Assembly: GCF_030296935.1 (NCBI RefSeq)
Contig: NZ_AP028032.1
Location: 310,001 to 374,000, forward strand
Origin: Coprobacter fastidiosus
Lineage (GTDB): Bacteria > Bacteroidota > Bacteroidia > Bacteroidales > Coprobacteraceae
DNA: 64,000 nucleotides
Direction: 5' to 3'
Both the position numbers and the translations under genes were made by a program. This document shows positions 54,113 to 62,704 of the stretch, in pieces; the stretch's first letter is position 1; every line of letters starts with the position of its first letter. The notes under the pieces are model-generated. The model was not told the origin of the DNA, did no database searches, and was given only the letters and a program-made list of their open reading frames with translations.

Positions 54113-55351
54113 TTATTTTAGTATATTTATTGGTCGGATATTATGATTTTTTCCTGTTCTTTTTGCAGATGTCATTATATTGTGCCTATAAGCTAAACAG
54201 GCCAAAATGAAATATACGGCACATTGTATCCATAAAGTGATATATTCTTGTCGTATGTCGGCAATGGTTGCACCCATTGAATTTATTTTTACAAAAGCTA
54301 ATGTGCCCGGAGCTGCCGGGAAAATAAAATGAGATGCTTTCCAGTACCATGGCATGAGTTCTAACGGGTAGGATACTCCGGACAAGAAGATGAGCCCGAC
54401 CGAAAAAAATGCGATCATTAACAACGGAGTCTCCGAATCGGTGTAAAATACCGAAGCTGCTAATCCGAAAAAGCTGGTGGCAAGCAGATACGGAATCATC
54501 AACATAACTATTTCATATTTATTCCCTATATTCGGTAAACTGAATACTACGGGCATTAATCCTAATAAAAACAGGGAGAAAAAGGCATATAGGAAACAAT
54601 AGACAAAAGTTTTACTAATGATAATTCCGGACATTCTGCCAAAAGAAAATCCTTTGCCCGGAAGTTGCGAAATAGATCCGGAGTCTTTTTCATCACCGCT
54701 GATCATTCCGATTACCATTAATAAGGTCTGAAAGATTATAACCATCAGAACTGCCGGAATTAAATAACTCCCGTATCCCTCTGTGTGGTTATACAGGGCT
54801 GTTCCTACGACAGTTATTGCTTTGGATTGTGTTATTTGTTGAGTGTCTTGTTGAGGTAGAAAGACAAGCATTTCAGGGCGATATTTTTTATTTAATTCCA
54901 GCATAGCTCCTGCCGAAGATTCTTGCATCGCCAGATAATAGAGAAATGCGTTGGTTGTTCCATACATGACGAATATCGATTCATCTCCACGATTTACTCT
55001 TGTTTCGAAATCTTCGGGAATGTATATAATGCCGATAACCTCATTCTTTTTCATTAGCTCTTTAGCTTCTGGAAAATCGTCTCCGTTACAATATACTTTT
55101 ACTTGAGGTGCGGCATCGATCAGACGGGTGTATTCTCGACTCAAAGCGCTATGAGATTGATCTACGACTGCAATAGGAGCATCTCTGATCAAATTCGGTT
55201 CATACATATAATTATAGAGAAGCCCATATACGAAAATTCCTCCCATCAGCACGAGTAATATGGCATAGCTTGTGCCGATTGTTTTGAATTCTCGCATTAT
55301 TATTGTTGCGATGTCTTTAAACCAAGATGATATTTTATTTGATATTCTCAT
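54113..55351 (-). CDS. ABC-2 type transporter permease, second of pair
   Basis: 412 residues. One N-terminal membrane helix, a large periplasmic loop (about 60-180) and five further helices, the ABC2_membrane_3 layout of drug/lipid exporters such as the YhhJ/YbhS/YbhR group. Marks include PIAVVDQSHSALSREYTRLID early and LPGKGFSFGRM in the core. It overlaps the upstream permease gene by 17 bases, so the two are made together. It works with the other permease, HlyD and TolC parts, but no ATPase gene is present in the cluster. Confidence 0.9.
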   Translation of the reverse strand: MRISNKISSWFKDIATIIMREFKTIGTSYAILLVLMGGIFVYGLLYNYMYEPNLIRDAPIAVVDQSHSALSREYTRLIDAAPQVKVYCNGDDFPEAKELMKKNEVIGIIYIPEDFETRVNRGDESIFVMYGTTNAFLYYLAMQESSAGAMLELNKKYRPEMLVFLPQQDTQQITQSKAITVVGTALYNHTEGYGSYLIPAVLMVIIFQTLLMVIGMISGDEKDSGSISQLPGKGFSFGRMSGIIISKTFVYCFLYAFFSLFLLGLMPVVFSLPNIGNKYEIVMLMIPYLLATSFFGLAASVFYTDSETPLLMIAFFSVGLIFLSGVSYPLELMPWYWKASHFIFPAAPGTLAFVKINSMGATIADIRQEYITLWIQCAVYFILACLAYRHNIMTSAKRTGKNHNIRPINILK

Positions 55352-56531
55352 ATTTATGACTTAATATAGCTTTTTTCAGATGCGGTAATATAAGGATAGC
55401 CGGCAAGATGAATAAAAATAGAGCGCTTATGTTCTGCCATGTATAGGCAAATCCATAGTCTCCGTACAACAAGTTTTGATTGATCTCTACAAAATGGCGG
55501 ACGGGGAATAAAAATGAAGCGTAATATACTGCCGGAAACATAAATGGAGCAGGGAATGTCACGCCCGACAGAGTTGCACCTAATGATCCGACCATAGATA
55601 CGATACTGATGATAATACTGATTGCCGGGAATAGGGAGAATAAAAATACAGCTAAAGCTTGAGTAGCTATGACAAATAATATTGTTGTTAGATTCAAGGG
55701 GGTGAATCCGCAAGAAAAAGGAATTTGCATAACACCGAACATGATATAATTAGAAAATATTCCTATAATGATAAACAGGATGGTGTAGGGTAATAATTTC
55801 CCGGTTATGGCTGTAAATATATTCATATCGGCGCATTTTAACCATTCGTCTGCCGTACGGAATTTAATCTCGCTTCCTATTGTATATACGGTTACTAACA
55901 GAATGATAACTTGAAATAGAATAAAGAAAAAGGGATTACTTAGATATACCGAATAATCCAGATCGGGATTGTAAAGAGGGTGGCCTTGTTCATTGACTGG
56001 AACAAGAAAGTCTTCGATTTGATTTTCACTGATTCCTAACGCTGTTGCTTCATTTATAATGGGCGTTATAGCTAACGGTTGCAGTACGGTTTCAAAAGCT
56101 CCTTGTATTTCACTACCTACGCTTAACAGAGCATAGTGGTAGTAATAGGAGAGTGTTGTGGTTTTACCCGAAAGAACATTCTCTTCAAAATTTTCAGGAA
56201 TAACTAAATATCCGTAAATTTTTTTTTGTTGAGTTGCTGTCCGTGCAGAAATATCGTCAGTGTAATGAGCGATTACGTTAAAGGTTGGTACTGTTTCGAT
56301 TGTTCTGGAAATGTTTCTTGAAGTCGCTGTTTGATCCAAATCGACGATTCCGATAGGGAGGTTTTCCATTTGTCCCGATCCGAATATCGTTGCCATAAAA
56401 AAGACGCAAAATAGAGGCAATACGATACATACTCCGAAATATAATCTCCGAGATGTCATACGTGCTATTTCCCTTTCGAATACAGAGAAAAAAGATCCTT
56501 TTTCAGAACGGGTACTCATTCTATTGTTCAT
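55335..56531 (-). CDS. ABC-2 type transporter permease, first of pair
   Basis: 398 residues with the same layout: one N-terminal helix (LYFGVCIVLPLFCVFFMATIF), a periplasmic loop with IGIVDLDQTATSRNISRTIE, and five C-terminal helices ending near LPHLKKAI. It overlaps the HlyD gene by 11 bases and the second permease gene by 17. Together they should form the inner-membrane channel of a tripartite exporter. Typical relatives are fused to, or encoded with, an ATPase; none is visible here. Confidence 0.9.
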   Translation of the reverse strand: MNNRMSTRSEKGSFFSVFEREIARMTSRRLYFGVCIVLPLFCVFFMATIFGSGQMENLPIGIVDLDQTATSRNISRTIETVPTFNVIAHYTDDISARTATQQKKIYGYLVIPENFEENVLSGKTTTLSYYYHYALLSVGSEIQGAFETVLQPLAITPIINEATALGISENQIEDFLVPVNEQGHPLYNPDLDYSVYLSNPFFFILFQVIILLVTVYTIGSEIKFRTADEWLKCADMNIFTAITGKLLPYTILFIIIGIFSNYIMFGVMQIPFSCGFTPLNLTTILFVIATQALAVFLFSLFPAISIIISIVSMVGSLGATLSGVTFPAPFMFPAVYYASFLFPVRHFVEINQNLLYGDYGFAYTWQNISALFLFILPAILILPHLKKAILSHKYENIK

Positions 56532-57513
56532 TAAGGTTTACCAATACCGACATACCTGGGCGCAAATCCTCGACCGGAGAAGTGGGCAGGGCATGCAATT
56601 CGAAGGTTCTCAGATCATAACTTCCGGTCTGCTTAGTAGATCTCCATGTTGCATAACTACCCAAGGGACTGATATAATTTGTTTTAAATATTATTTCTTT
56701 CTTATTCAAAGCGGGAACATTGCCTTTGAATGTTTTTCCTATCTTGAAGTAAGGAAGGAAATCTTCTCTTACATTCAGTACAACATGGGCGTCATCCAGT
56801 ACTACAAGACTCATGATAGGCGTACCTGCACCGACTAATTCACCACGTTTGGGATAGATAGAGGCTATTTGTCCCGATTCGGGAGCTGTAAGTTTGGCAT
56901 CCTGCAATAGAGCCTCGACTTCATTGACTGTTCCTTTTGCTGCGTTGACCAATGACCGGGCACTTTCTTTATCTTGTTTTTGAGCCCCGTCCAAAGCCAT
57001 CAAATATTGCTGGTATGCAGCTTTTTCATTAGCTATCGCAGCCTTATAGATCGCCTCGACTTCATCTTTTCTTTGTGAAGTTACGACACTGTCTTTATAT
57101 AATGTCAGAATACGGTCGTAAGTCGTTTTTGCCAATTGCAGATCCGATTTAGCCTTGCTCCATATTTGGAACATCGTTTCGATAATTTGGCTGCGAGTAC
57201 CTTCATCAATTTTTTGGTTCTGATATTTCGCGACGTTTTCCAATGCATTTACCTGTTCATATTTTGCTCGAGCTTCAGGGCTATTGATAATTACCAAAGT
57301 ATCACCGGCAGAGACGTTTTGACCTTCTTTGACTAAGAATGTATCGATCCGTCCCGGTAATTTCCCGGATATACGTATTTCGGTAGCCTCTATTTGTCCT
57401 TGCAGAATTGTCGGTTTATTCCCGAGTAATATCATTCCTAAGAAAGAGATGAGAGCGACGATTATTAAAACAGATATGAAAGCCGTTATCAGATATTTTT
57501 TTGTTCTGTCCAT
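56521..57513 (-). CDS. HlyD-family periplasmic adaptor protein
   Basis: 330 residues. One membrane anchor at about 7-30, then a lipoyl-like half motif (LPGRIDTFLVKEGQNVSAGDTLVII), a long alpha-hairpin (about 80-210) and the matching half (DAKLTAPESGQIASI), followed by the beta-barrel. It bridges the inner-membrane permeases and the TolC-type channel. It lies 25 bases after the TolC gene and overlaps the next by 11 bases, so this is one operon. Confidence 0.93.
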   Translation of the reverse strand: MDRTKKYLITAFISVLIIVALISFLGMILLGNKPTILQGQIEATEIRISGKLPGRIDTFLVKEGQNVSAGDTLVIINSPEARAKYEQVNALENVAKYQNQKIDEGTRSQIIETMFQIWSKAKSDLQLAKTTYDRILTLYKDSVVTSQRKDEVEAIYKAAIANEKAAYQQYLMALDGAQKQDKESARSLVNAAKGTVNEVEALLQDAKLTAPESGQIASIYPKRGELVGAGTPIMSLVVLDDAHVVLNVREDFLPYFKIGKTFKGNVPALNKKEIIFKTNYISPLGSYATWRSTKQTGSYDLRTFELHALPTSPVEDLRPGMSVLVNLNEQ

Positions 57514-57538
57514 AGTTATGTATAATTAATATAATAGG

Positions 57539-58972
57539 TCATAGAAAAGGTTCGTTTATCCCCTCTTTGCAGTATTGATGGAATGTGTCGGGAATACCAC
57601 ATGCCGATAATAGATTTATCAAGGCAACATCATATTGATAATAAGCAAGTAAAGAGGCTATTTGTACTTTTGACAACATTACTTCGGCATCTATTACTTC
57701 TGTTGAGGTAGCCATACCTTCTGTAAAAGATTTTTTACGTATGCGAACTAATTCCTTACTCATTTCTATAGTCGTGTTTAGAGCCGAAACATTATTCAAC
57801 GCATTTTGTATCTGGCTGTAAAATTTTTCCAGAACTACATTTAAGTCATCAATAGCTTTATCCTTTCCCAATGCCAATGTTTGTTTGGTGATTTTGGCTT
57901 GTCTAATTTTTTTCTCTCTATCCAGTCCATCGAAAATGTTCCATGAAAATCCTACGCCGATCATGCTGCGGGGAAGTAGGTTCTTTTCGATACCGTGTGC
58001 ATATAGAGTTTGTTTACCGAATAAGGCGATATTTGGAATGTAACCCGTACGTCCGATTTTCAATTCATTGTTAGCGATGTTTTCTTGTAGTCGCATTTGG
58101 TTTATAAGATAGTTATTACTTTCTATCAAACTTTTGAAATAGAGAATTGTCGGTAGAGAATCATTGATGAAAAGGGGAGAGATAGGACGAATATTACCAT
58201 CCGTTTCCATTTTGATCAATGTCTTTAGTGCGTTTTGGGCGACATCTAAATCTTTCTTTGCAGATTCTAATTCTCGTTTAGCTTCATCCATATTTACTTG
58301 TACAAACAATCTCTCAGCTTTATTTATCATTCCGTTTGCTTCAAGTTTTAATGCATTCTGATAATGTTTTTTCAAAGATTGAAATGTCTGCTCTCTTACC
58401 TCGACGACTTTTTGTCCTAATCGTACTCCGAAATAACTTTCGACAAGAGCTATACGAGTATTAGCGCTGATCTGTTCTTTATTCACTTCAGCGATAGAAA
58501 CCATTGCTTTTCCTATTTTTCCAGCATAAATACGTTTTCCACCGGTAAAGATAGGCCATGTAATATTGGCGTCGATAGTTGTCAGATCTTGTGGAGCAAG
58601 GGGAAAACTGAGAGAATAACTTCCTATTTTGTCTAAGATAGAAGATATAATCTGGTCATCCGGAATAATAGAATGAATAAAATCTTTTGCCGGATCGGTA
58701 AATTGGTTCAGTGATTCTTTCACTTCTATTTTATTTGCCATGTGTACGTATGCCCCTGTTGCATTGATTGCCGGATACCAGAAAGCATTCAGACGCTGGT
58801 GTTCGCTTCTTGCCCATTCAATTTCTTTATCTGCGATTTGAAGGCTCTGATTACCTTTGTCAAGTAGTTGTATAGACTCTTCAAAGCTGAGACTTATCTC
58901 TTGATTTTGTCCGAAGAGGATCGGTGATGAGATGAGAAGTAATATACTACATGATATAAAATACCTGAACAT
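57539..58972 (-). CDS. TolC-family outer-membrane efflux protein
   Basis: 477 residues with a signal peptide (ending SSPILFG). It has the two outer-membrane-efflux-protein repeats, each with long helices: IQLLDKGNQSLQIADKEIEWARSEH is the start of the first, and LQENIANNELKIGRTGYIPN the start of the second. No lipobox. It would form the exit channel for the HlyD/ABC-2 system encoded directly downstream. First gene of the operon; its promoter was not identified. Confidence 0.93.
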   Translation of the reverse strand: MFRYFISCSILLLISSPILFGQNQEISLSFEESIQLLDKGNQSLQIADKEIEWARSEHQRLNAFWYPAINATGAYVHMANKIEVKESLNQFTDPAKDFIHSIIPDDQIISSILDKIGSYSLSFPLAPQDLTTIDANITWPIFTGGKRIYAGKIGKAMVSIAEVNKEQISANTRIALVESYFGVRLGQKVVEVREQTFQSLKKHYQNALKLEANGMINKAERLFVQVNMDEAKRELESAKKDLDVAQNALKTLIKMETDGNIRPISPLFINDSLPTILYFKSLIESNNYLINQMRLQENIANNELKIGRTGYIPNIALFGKQTLYAHGIEKNLLPRSMIGVGFSWNIFDGLDREKKIRQAKITKQTLALGKDKAIDDLNVVLEKFYSQIQNALNNVSALNTTIEMSKELVRIRKKSFTEGMATSTEVIDAEVMLSKVQIASLLAYYQYDVALINLLSACGIPDTFHQYCKEGINEPFL

Positions 58973-59176
58973 ATACCTTTTTCGTTATAGATTTCTATTT
59001 TTCTATAAACGGGGAAGTCAGGAGGTTTGTTCGATAAAATAAAGACGCGGCGGATAATTTTATCTAAAAAAAGAGTTAATGAATCTTTCAGACAATATAT
59101 TTAGATATGATATGGATTATTATTTGTTAATAAAGAATGTGTATGTAAAAATAACTTTAAATATAACCCTTTCCCC

Positions 59177-59207
59177 TTGTCTAAGTATAGAAATACTTTT
59201 ACATTTG
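59177..59207 (+). promoter_or_regulatory. promoter of small RNA-like unit, copy 2
   Basis: TTG (59177-59179), a 20-base spacer and TACATTTG (59200-59207). It resembles the promoter at 46615-46644. Confidence 0.65.
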
Positions 59208-59212
59208 TATCA

Positions 59213-59280
59213 TATTTTTTCATGGTATTAAATTTAAGGTTAATAGAAGATTGGTTGTCGGGATGACAACCATTTTTTTA
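59213..59280 (+). ncRNA. candidate small RNA, copy 2
   Basis: CATGGTATTA at 59221 leads into ATTTAAGGTTAA and AGAAGATTGG. The terminal hairpin is GGTTGTC (59253-59259), GGGAT loop, GACAACC (59265-59271), then seven T. It is the counterpart of 46650-46716 and differs by one inserted base in the middle and a few substitutions, so no peptide frame is shared. The terminator and the promoter are both conserved. Function unknown. Confidence 0.6.
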
Positions 59281-59284
59281 TCCG

Positions 59285-59380
59285 TACTTTTTGCTATTAT
59301 GGTCCTTCTCGAGGAAGGAAAAACATCCTTAGAAAGGAATCCTCAAAAATTTGGCACGAACAAAATTTAAACAGGCTCTT
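59285..59380 (-). repeat. dispersed intergenic repeat, copy 4 (inverted)
   Basis: Read on the minus strand it begins GAGCCTGTTTAAATTTTG, then TTCGTGCC, TTGAGGATTCCTTTC, AAGGATGTTTTTCC and GAGAAGGACC. These blocks run in the same order as the plus-strand copy at 40263-40350. It sits directly after the small RNA-like terminator. Confidence 0.6.
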
Positions 59381-59511
59381 ACTTGTAAAAACAAAATTTT
59401 TTCATCGTTTTATTTTGTGATTTTAGGATATATTACCGAAAAGTATTAAACGTAATGAGTTCTTGGTTTGTTTCTTTATATAAAGAGTTTGAAACTAAAA
59501 TCGTAGAGAAG

Positions 59512-59775
59512 ATGAAAAAGATTGTTTTATTAGCAGCTGTAGCTGCAACGGTAGGAGTGACGTTGTATTTATCTTGTAATCAGAATGCCCGGTGTAATTT
59601 GAAAAGAAAAGTTCGTGAAGGACGTCGGTCTATTGATAGAAATATATCGAAAGCTTCACGTAGAATCGAGAAATCTGTAAATAAAGCGATTGATAATTTG
59701 ACTGAAGCTCAAGAAAAACTTCAGCAGAAAACCGATGAGTTAAATTCGAAACTTCGGAAATCGATTGCTGAATAA
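59512..59775 (+). CDS. small membrane-anchored coiled-coil protein, function unknown
   Basis: 87 residues from ATG 59512 (MKKIVLLAAVAATVGVTLYLSC); an in-frame ATG 57 bases upstream precedes charged residues and is less likely. One hydrophobic N-terminal helix, possibly ending in a weak lipobox (YLSC), is followed by a basic stretch (NLKRKVREGRRSID) and an amphipathic coiled-coil helix (EAQEKLQQKTDELNSKLRK). It looks like a small YtxH-type envelope protein, but no function is known. A strong hairpin follows. Confidence 0.6.
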   Translation: MKKIVLLAAVAATVGVTLYLSCNQNARCNLKRKVREGRRSIDRNISKASRRIEKSVNKAIDNLTEAQEKLQQKTDELNSKLRKSIAE

Positions 59776-59825
59776 AGTACGAAATGATATTTTTTAATTT
59801 GCAAACAGACTTTGTATTCGTTTTT

Positions 59826-59862
59826 AGTAGAGTGTTTAATGCTTTTAAACACTCTACTCTTT
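59826..59862. terminator. terminator after the small coiled-coil protein
   Basis: AGTAGAGTGTTTAA (59826-59839) pairs perfectly with TTAAACACTCTACT (59845-59858), 5-base loop, with CTTTTA following. It may also serve the decayed gene on the other strand. Confidence 0.75.
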
Positions 59863-59881
59863 TATATCCCATTCTTTTGAT

Positions 59882-60142
59882 TTATTCTTTTATCGTAGTG
59901 TTGGTTACACGTTCGAGTAAAATAGCTTTCTTATTCCAATGATAAGGTTCGTATTCTGTATTTTTCAGGATTTTATTATTCTTATAAAATTAATCTGTTA
60001 ACAGATTTTGCATGAGAGACGACGTTTCAGTTTGAGTGTCTGGAAAGATTCCGAATTGGGTCATGTCATAGACTTTATGCTTGGCGTATAAATCGGTACA
60101 AAATAGGCAAATCAAAAATGTGAGCCAAAGGTTTACTTTCTT
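59882..60142 (-). pseudogene. remnant of a secreted beta-helix (GH110-like) gene
   Basis: On the minus strand from 60142 one frame reads KKVNLWLTFLICLFCTDLYA (a signal peptide) and then KHKVYDMTQFGIFPDTQTET, LMQNLLTD, a TAA stop, and in the same frame FYKNNKILKNTEYEPYHW and KKAILLERVTNTTIKE before TAA at 59882. The codon before KK is TAA, so the ATG is gone. The KVYDMTQFGI.PDT start is that of secreted right-handed beta-helix enzymes, close to GH110 alpha-galactosidases; the second piece looks like a rung from late in such a helix. So both ends survive and the middle is deleted. Family assignment is inference. Confidence 0.55.
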
Positions 60143-60305
60143 TTACGAAGATAAATATTTTGTCGGTATTTTCGAATCGGAGTTTGACTAAATTTTGTGT
60201 TTGGAAAATTTGGAATAGAGAGATGATAGTATTGTTTAAGTTTTTAGAGGCATGAAAGATTCGATGGTTGTTAGATTTTTGGTAATTGAAAATTTAGACA
60301 ATAAG

Positions 60306-60330
60306 AGGCTTACATACCGTAAGCCTTTTT
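60306..60330 (+). terminator. hairpin plus T-run before the signal-peptide protein gene
   Basis: AGGCTTAC (60306-60313) pairs with GTAAGCCT (60319-60326), ATACC loop, followed by TTTT on the plus strand. The T-run suits a plus-strand transcript, though no plus-strand gene ends here; it may still stop the minus-strand gene at 60375. Confidence 0.6.
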
Positions 60331-60374
60331 GTTATCTATGAATTTTAAAATAATTATTTACTTATATCTTAATA

Positions 60375-60878
60375 CTAATTTTCAATGTTATAATCATTCA
60401 TGACGAATACATTAGAAATTGTTCCGGCTTCGATAGTTGCAGATTCTCCTTTTATAGATAAAAAAGCAAGTCCGATTATAGGTAAAAATGTAAAGTTTAA
60501 GCCTACTCCTAAGCCGATTGCTAAACCTTTTTTATTTTTTCCGGTTTCACTTGAACTTCCATTTAGTAATATTGTTTGTCCATCGACAGAAGTCGTAGAT
60601 ATGTATTTTAATTCTACGAATCCTCCACGACCACAGCCTCTTGCTTTTTCTTGTTTTATGGAAGTCTGGACAGGTGTTCCTCTTTTTATTAAAATTTCAC
60701 CGTTCTTTCCTTTCACATCATTATCCACTATTGCTGAAATAGTTTCTTTTGAATTGCTTTTTACAGTAGAAAGCAGTCTTACTATAAACATAGTCCCTCT
60801 CTCGAGAGGTGTTGCTGCCAAAAAGTTCAAATTCAACATTGAGAACACTAATACTATACTCAAAATCTTCTTAATCAT
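60375..60878 (-). CDS. secreted or envelope protein, function unknown
   Basis: 167 residues with a signal peptide (MIKKILSIVLVFSMLNLNFLA). The mature part begins with a beta-rich stretch containing KNGEILIKRGTPVQTSI, an SH3-like or TrbI-like turn, then CGRGGFVELKYIS and a glycine-rich hydrophobic segment (GLAIGLGVGLNFTFLPIIGLAF). The long plus-strand frame through this region has no signal peptide or family look and is a shadow. A -7 box (TATATTTG on the minus strand) lies at 61036-61043. No function assigned. Confidence 0.65.
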   Translation of the reverse strand: MIKKILSIVLVFSMLNLNFLAATPLERGTMFIVRLLSTVKSNSKETISAIVDNDVKGKNGEILIKRGTPVQTSIKQEKARGCGRGGFVELKYISTTSVDGQTILLNGSSSETGKNKKGLAIGLGVGLNFTFLPIIGLAFLSIKGESATIEAGTISNVFVMNDYNIEN

Positions 60879-61197
60879 GATACTAAATTTTAATAATTAA
60901 TATTTTTGTGACCGAATCTTGTTGAATTTATGATTTACCTATTATCATATTTCTGCCTGTTTCCTTTTTTCTGTATGGCGCGTACGCTATATATTTTATT
61001 AACTGTGTAAGGTTTAAACAGACTTAACATTTTTACAAATATAGGGATATTTATGAATAATGTCAAATGTGCAACACGAAATCTATTTATGACAATTTAA
61101 TCTATTATTTACGGTATACTTTTTAAAGAATTGATATATTTATTACTCTTATCAAAGAATTGTAAAATGTATTTGTACTAAATGATTTATAATAGTT
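60879..61197. other. divergent intergenic region
   Basis: About 320 AT-rich bases. A minus-strand -7 box (TATATTTG) lies at 61036-61043, and a perfect 8-base palindrome GCGTACGC at 60980-60987. No other feature seen. Confidence 0.45.
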
Positions 61198-61683
61198 ATG
61201 ATTAGACGGGTAGAACTTCGGGACAGTAAGACTATTGCAGATATTTATAATGAATATGTCATACATAGTGTAGCTACTTTTGAGACAAAATCTTTAAAAG
61301 AGGGAGAAATGCGTTCTCGTATAATCGAAATTTTTAAGAATTTTCCTTATTGGGTTTATGAGATAGACGATAGAGTCGTGGGATATTGTTATGCTCATCC
61401 GTGGAAACAACGGGCTGCATATAAATATACGCTTGAAACTACAGTTTATGTATCTCCCGATTATGTGGGAAAAGGTATCGGGAAGGCACTGATGCGAAAA
61501 TTGATTGAAGAATGTCGGAAAAGTGGCTATCATGCGTTGATTGCCTGTATTACATCGGGTAATGAAGTTAGTGATTCTTTACATTTGAAACTTGGGTTTA
61601 AGCAGGTTTCTTTTTTTGAGCAGGTGGGGTTGAAATTCGGCCGGTGGCTGGATGTTGCAGACTATCAACTATTGTTGATTTAG
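61198..61683 (+). CDS. GNAT N-acetyltransferase, phosphinothricin-acetyltransferase-like
   Basis: 161 residues with a full GNAT fold. Diagnostic parts are TIADIYNEYVIHSVATFET, VVGYCYAHPWKQRAAY, TVYVSPDYVGKGIGKALM (the acetyl-CoA loop) and HLKLGFKQVSFFEQVGLKFGRW. These match the Pat/Bar-like group that acetylates phosphinothricin-like or methionine-derivative amines. The natural substrate in gut bacteria is unknown. A bidirectional terminator follows between it and the NigD-like gene. Confidence 0.9.
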   Translation: MIRRVELRDSKTIADIYNEYVIHSVATFETKSLKEGEMRSRIIEIFKNFPYWVYEIDDRVVGYCYAHPWKQRAAYKYTLETTVYVSPDYVGKGIGKALMRKLIEECRKSGYHALIACITSGNEVSDSLHLKLGFKQVSFFEQVGLKFGRWLDVADYQLLLI

Positions 61684-61706
61684 GTGGTTTTTTAGAATTT
61701 ATAAAA

Positions 61707-61742
61707 GAAAAGCCGGTTGTTAATCAAAATAACCGGCTTTTC
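61707..61742. terminator. bidirectional terminator
   Basis: GAAAAGCCGGTT (61707-61718) pairs perfectly with AACCGGCTTTTC (61731-61742), with T-rich ends on each strand. It serves the convergent GNAT and NigD-like genes. Confidence 0.85.
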
Positions 61743-61763
61743 CCATAGTTAAGGTTAAAGATT

Positions 61764-62519
61764 CTACTTGATATGTATGAATGAGCTGTTTTCTTGAATT
61801 TTCTCTGAGTTTGTATTCAGACTTTTCTCTTTGTCATATTTGAGATTGTACGTTTTCTCTCCTCCGAATGTATTGACTTTTATTTTTAGGCCCGACAAGT
61901 TGCTTTCCTGAGGAGCTAAATCTTTCAGCCTGAACGAGGCAACCCCCCACAATCTTCTGTCTATTTTCGGATCGTCTTCCATGTCATGACGGAATTCCAG
62001 TTGCATGTAATTATCTTTGTCGGGATTGTTCGAAAGAGAAAAATCTCGCACAACGTTTACCATGTGTTTTTTCTCTCCTGCACCTTGCATTTCAAATTGT
62101 ATGGTTAAGTATTCATCGCTCGTCCACATGTCGATGATATTTACAGGATCGTTGCCGATACTGTCGGCGGTTTCTGGTGTAATGGGGATGATATTTTTAA
62201 CCAGAACAGTGTCTATATCGTTAATAGCGACATAATAATCATATCCCATATAATTTTCTTGTAATAGAGAAAAATTGATGATTACGCGTCGCCCGTCTTC
62301 TAAGAAAAAAGAGGGTATCGAAGTATTGGAGGGTAACATGGTCTTTTTACTGTCCAATTGCAGATAGGGAGATTCACCTTCTTTTACAACCATGTCTCCG
62401 ATAGCATATGCATACGAGTTGTAGTAATAGACATCATCGTCATCATCTTTACAAGATTGCAGAATAACCGATGAGAGCAGCATTATTAAACCTGTCAGAA
62501 AAATCGATTTTTTTTTCAT
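61764..62519 (-). CDS. NigD-like lipoprotein
   Basis: 251 residues with a lipoprotein signal (ILQSC, Cys23) followed directly by an acidic DDDDD tract. The body shows the NigD-like N-terminal OB-like part (AIGDMVVKEGESPYLQLDSKKTM) and C-terminal beta-sandwich (MQLEFRHDMEDDP, WGVASFRLKDLAPQ). NigD-like proteins are common in Bacteroidales; the name comes from the nigrescin locus and does not give a function. It is expected in the outer membrane. Single-gene unit. Confidence 0.85.
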   Translation of the reverse strand: MKKKSIFLTGLIMLLSSVILQSCKDDDDDVYYYNSYAYAIGDMVVKEGESPYLQLDSKKTMLPSNTSIPSFFLEDGRRVIINFSLLQENYMGYDYYVAINDIDTVLVKNIIPITPETADSIGNDPVNIIDMWTSDEYLTIQFEMQGAGEKKHMVNVVRDFSLSNNPDKDNYMQLEFRHDMEDDPKIDRRLWGVASFRLKDLAPQESNLSGLKIKVNTFGGEKTYNLKYDKEKSLNTNSEKIQENSSFIHIK

Positions 62520-62704
62520 AAGTCATTCCTTTTTTAATTTATTGTTTTTTATTCAGTTTATCTCTTTTGTAATGTAAATGGTAATTTGGAGGAAATACTG
62601 CATCGAAAAATGTTAAAGAGTTAAAAAGATATTTTCTCTTTTATCCGGTGCAGTATTTTTACATTTTCTGCATTTATAAATTAAAGTGTGATTTAAAAAC
62701 AAGA

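Larger units (their letters stand above)
58973..59511. other. intergenic region with small RNA-like unit and repeat
   Basis: About 540 bases between the efflux operon and a small protein gene. It contains the promoter and small RNA-like unit at 59177-59280 and the dispersed repeat at 59285-59380. The first 200 bases hold no clear feature. Confidence 0.5.
59776..60374. other. gap holding terminators and a decayed gene
   Basis: About 600 bases without an intact gene. It holds the hairpin at 59826, the pseudogene at 59882-60142 and the hairpin at 60306. Between 60143 and 60300 I see nothing further. Confidence 0.5.

Noticed and set aside
60400-60900. Long plus-strand frame of 166 residues opposite the signal-peptide protein
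   Set aside because: It lies fully antisense to a gene with a clear signal peptide and has no family look itself; serine- and proline-rich shadow.
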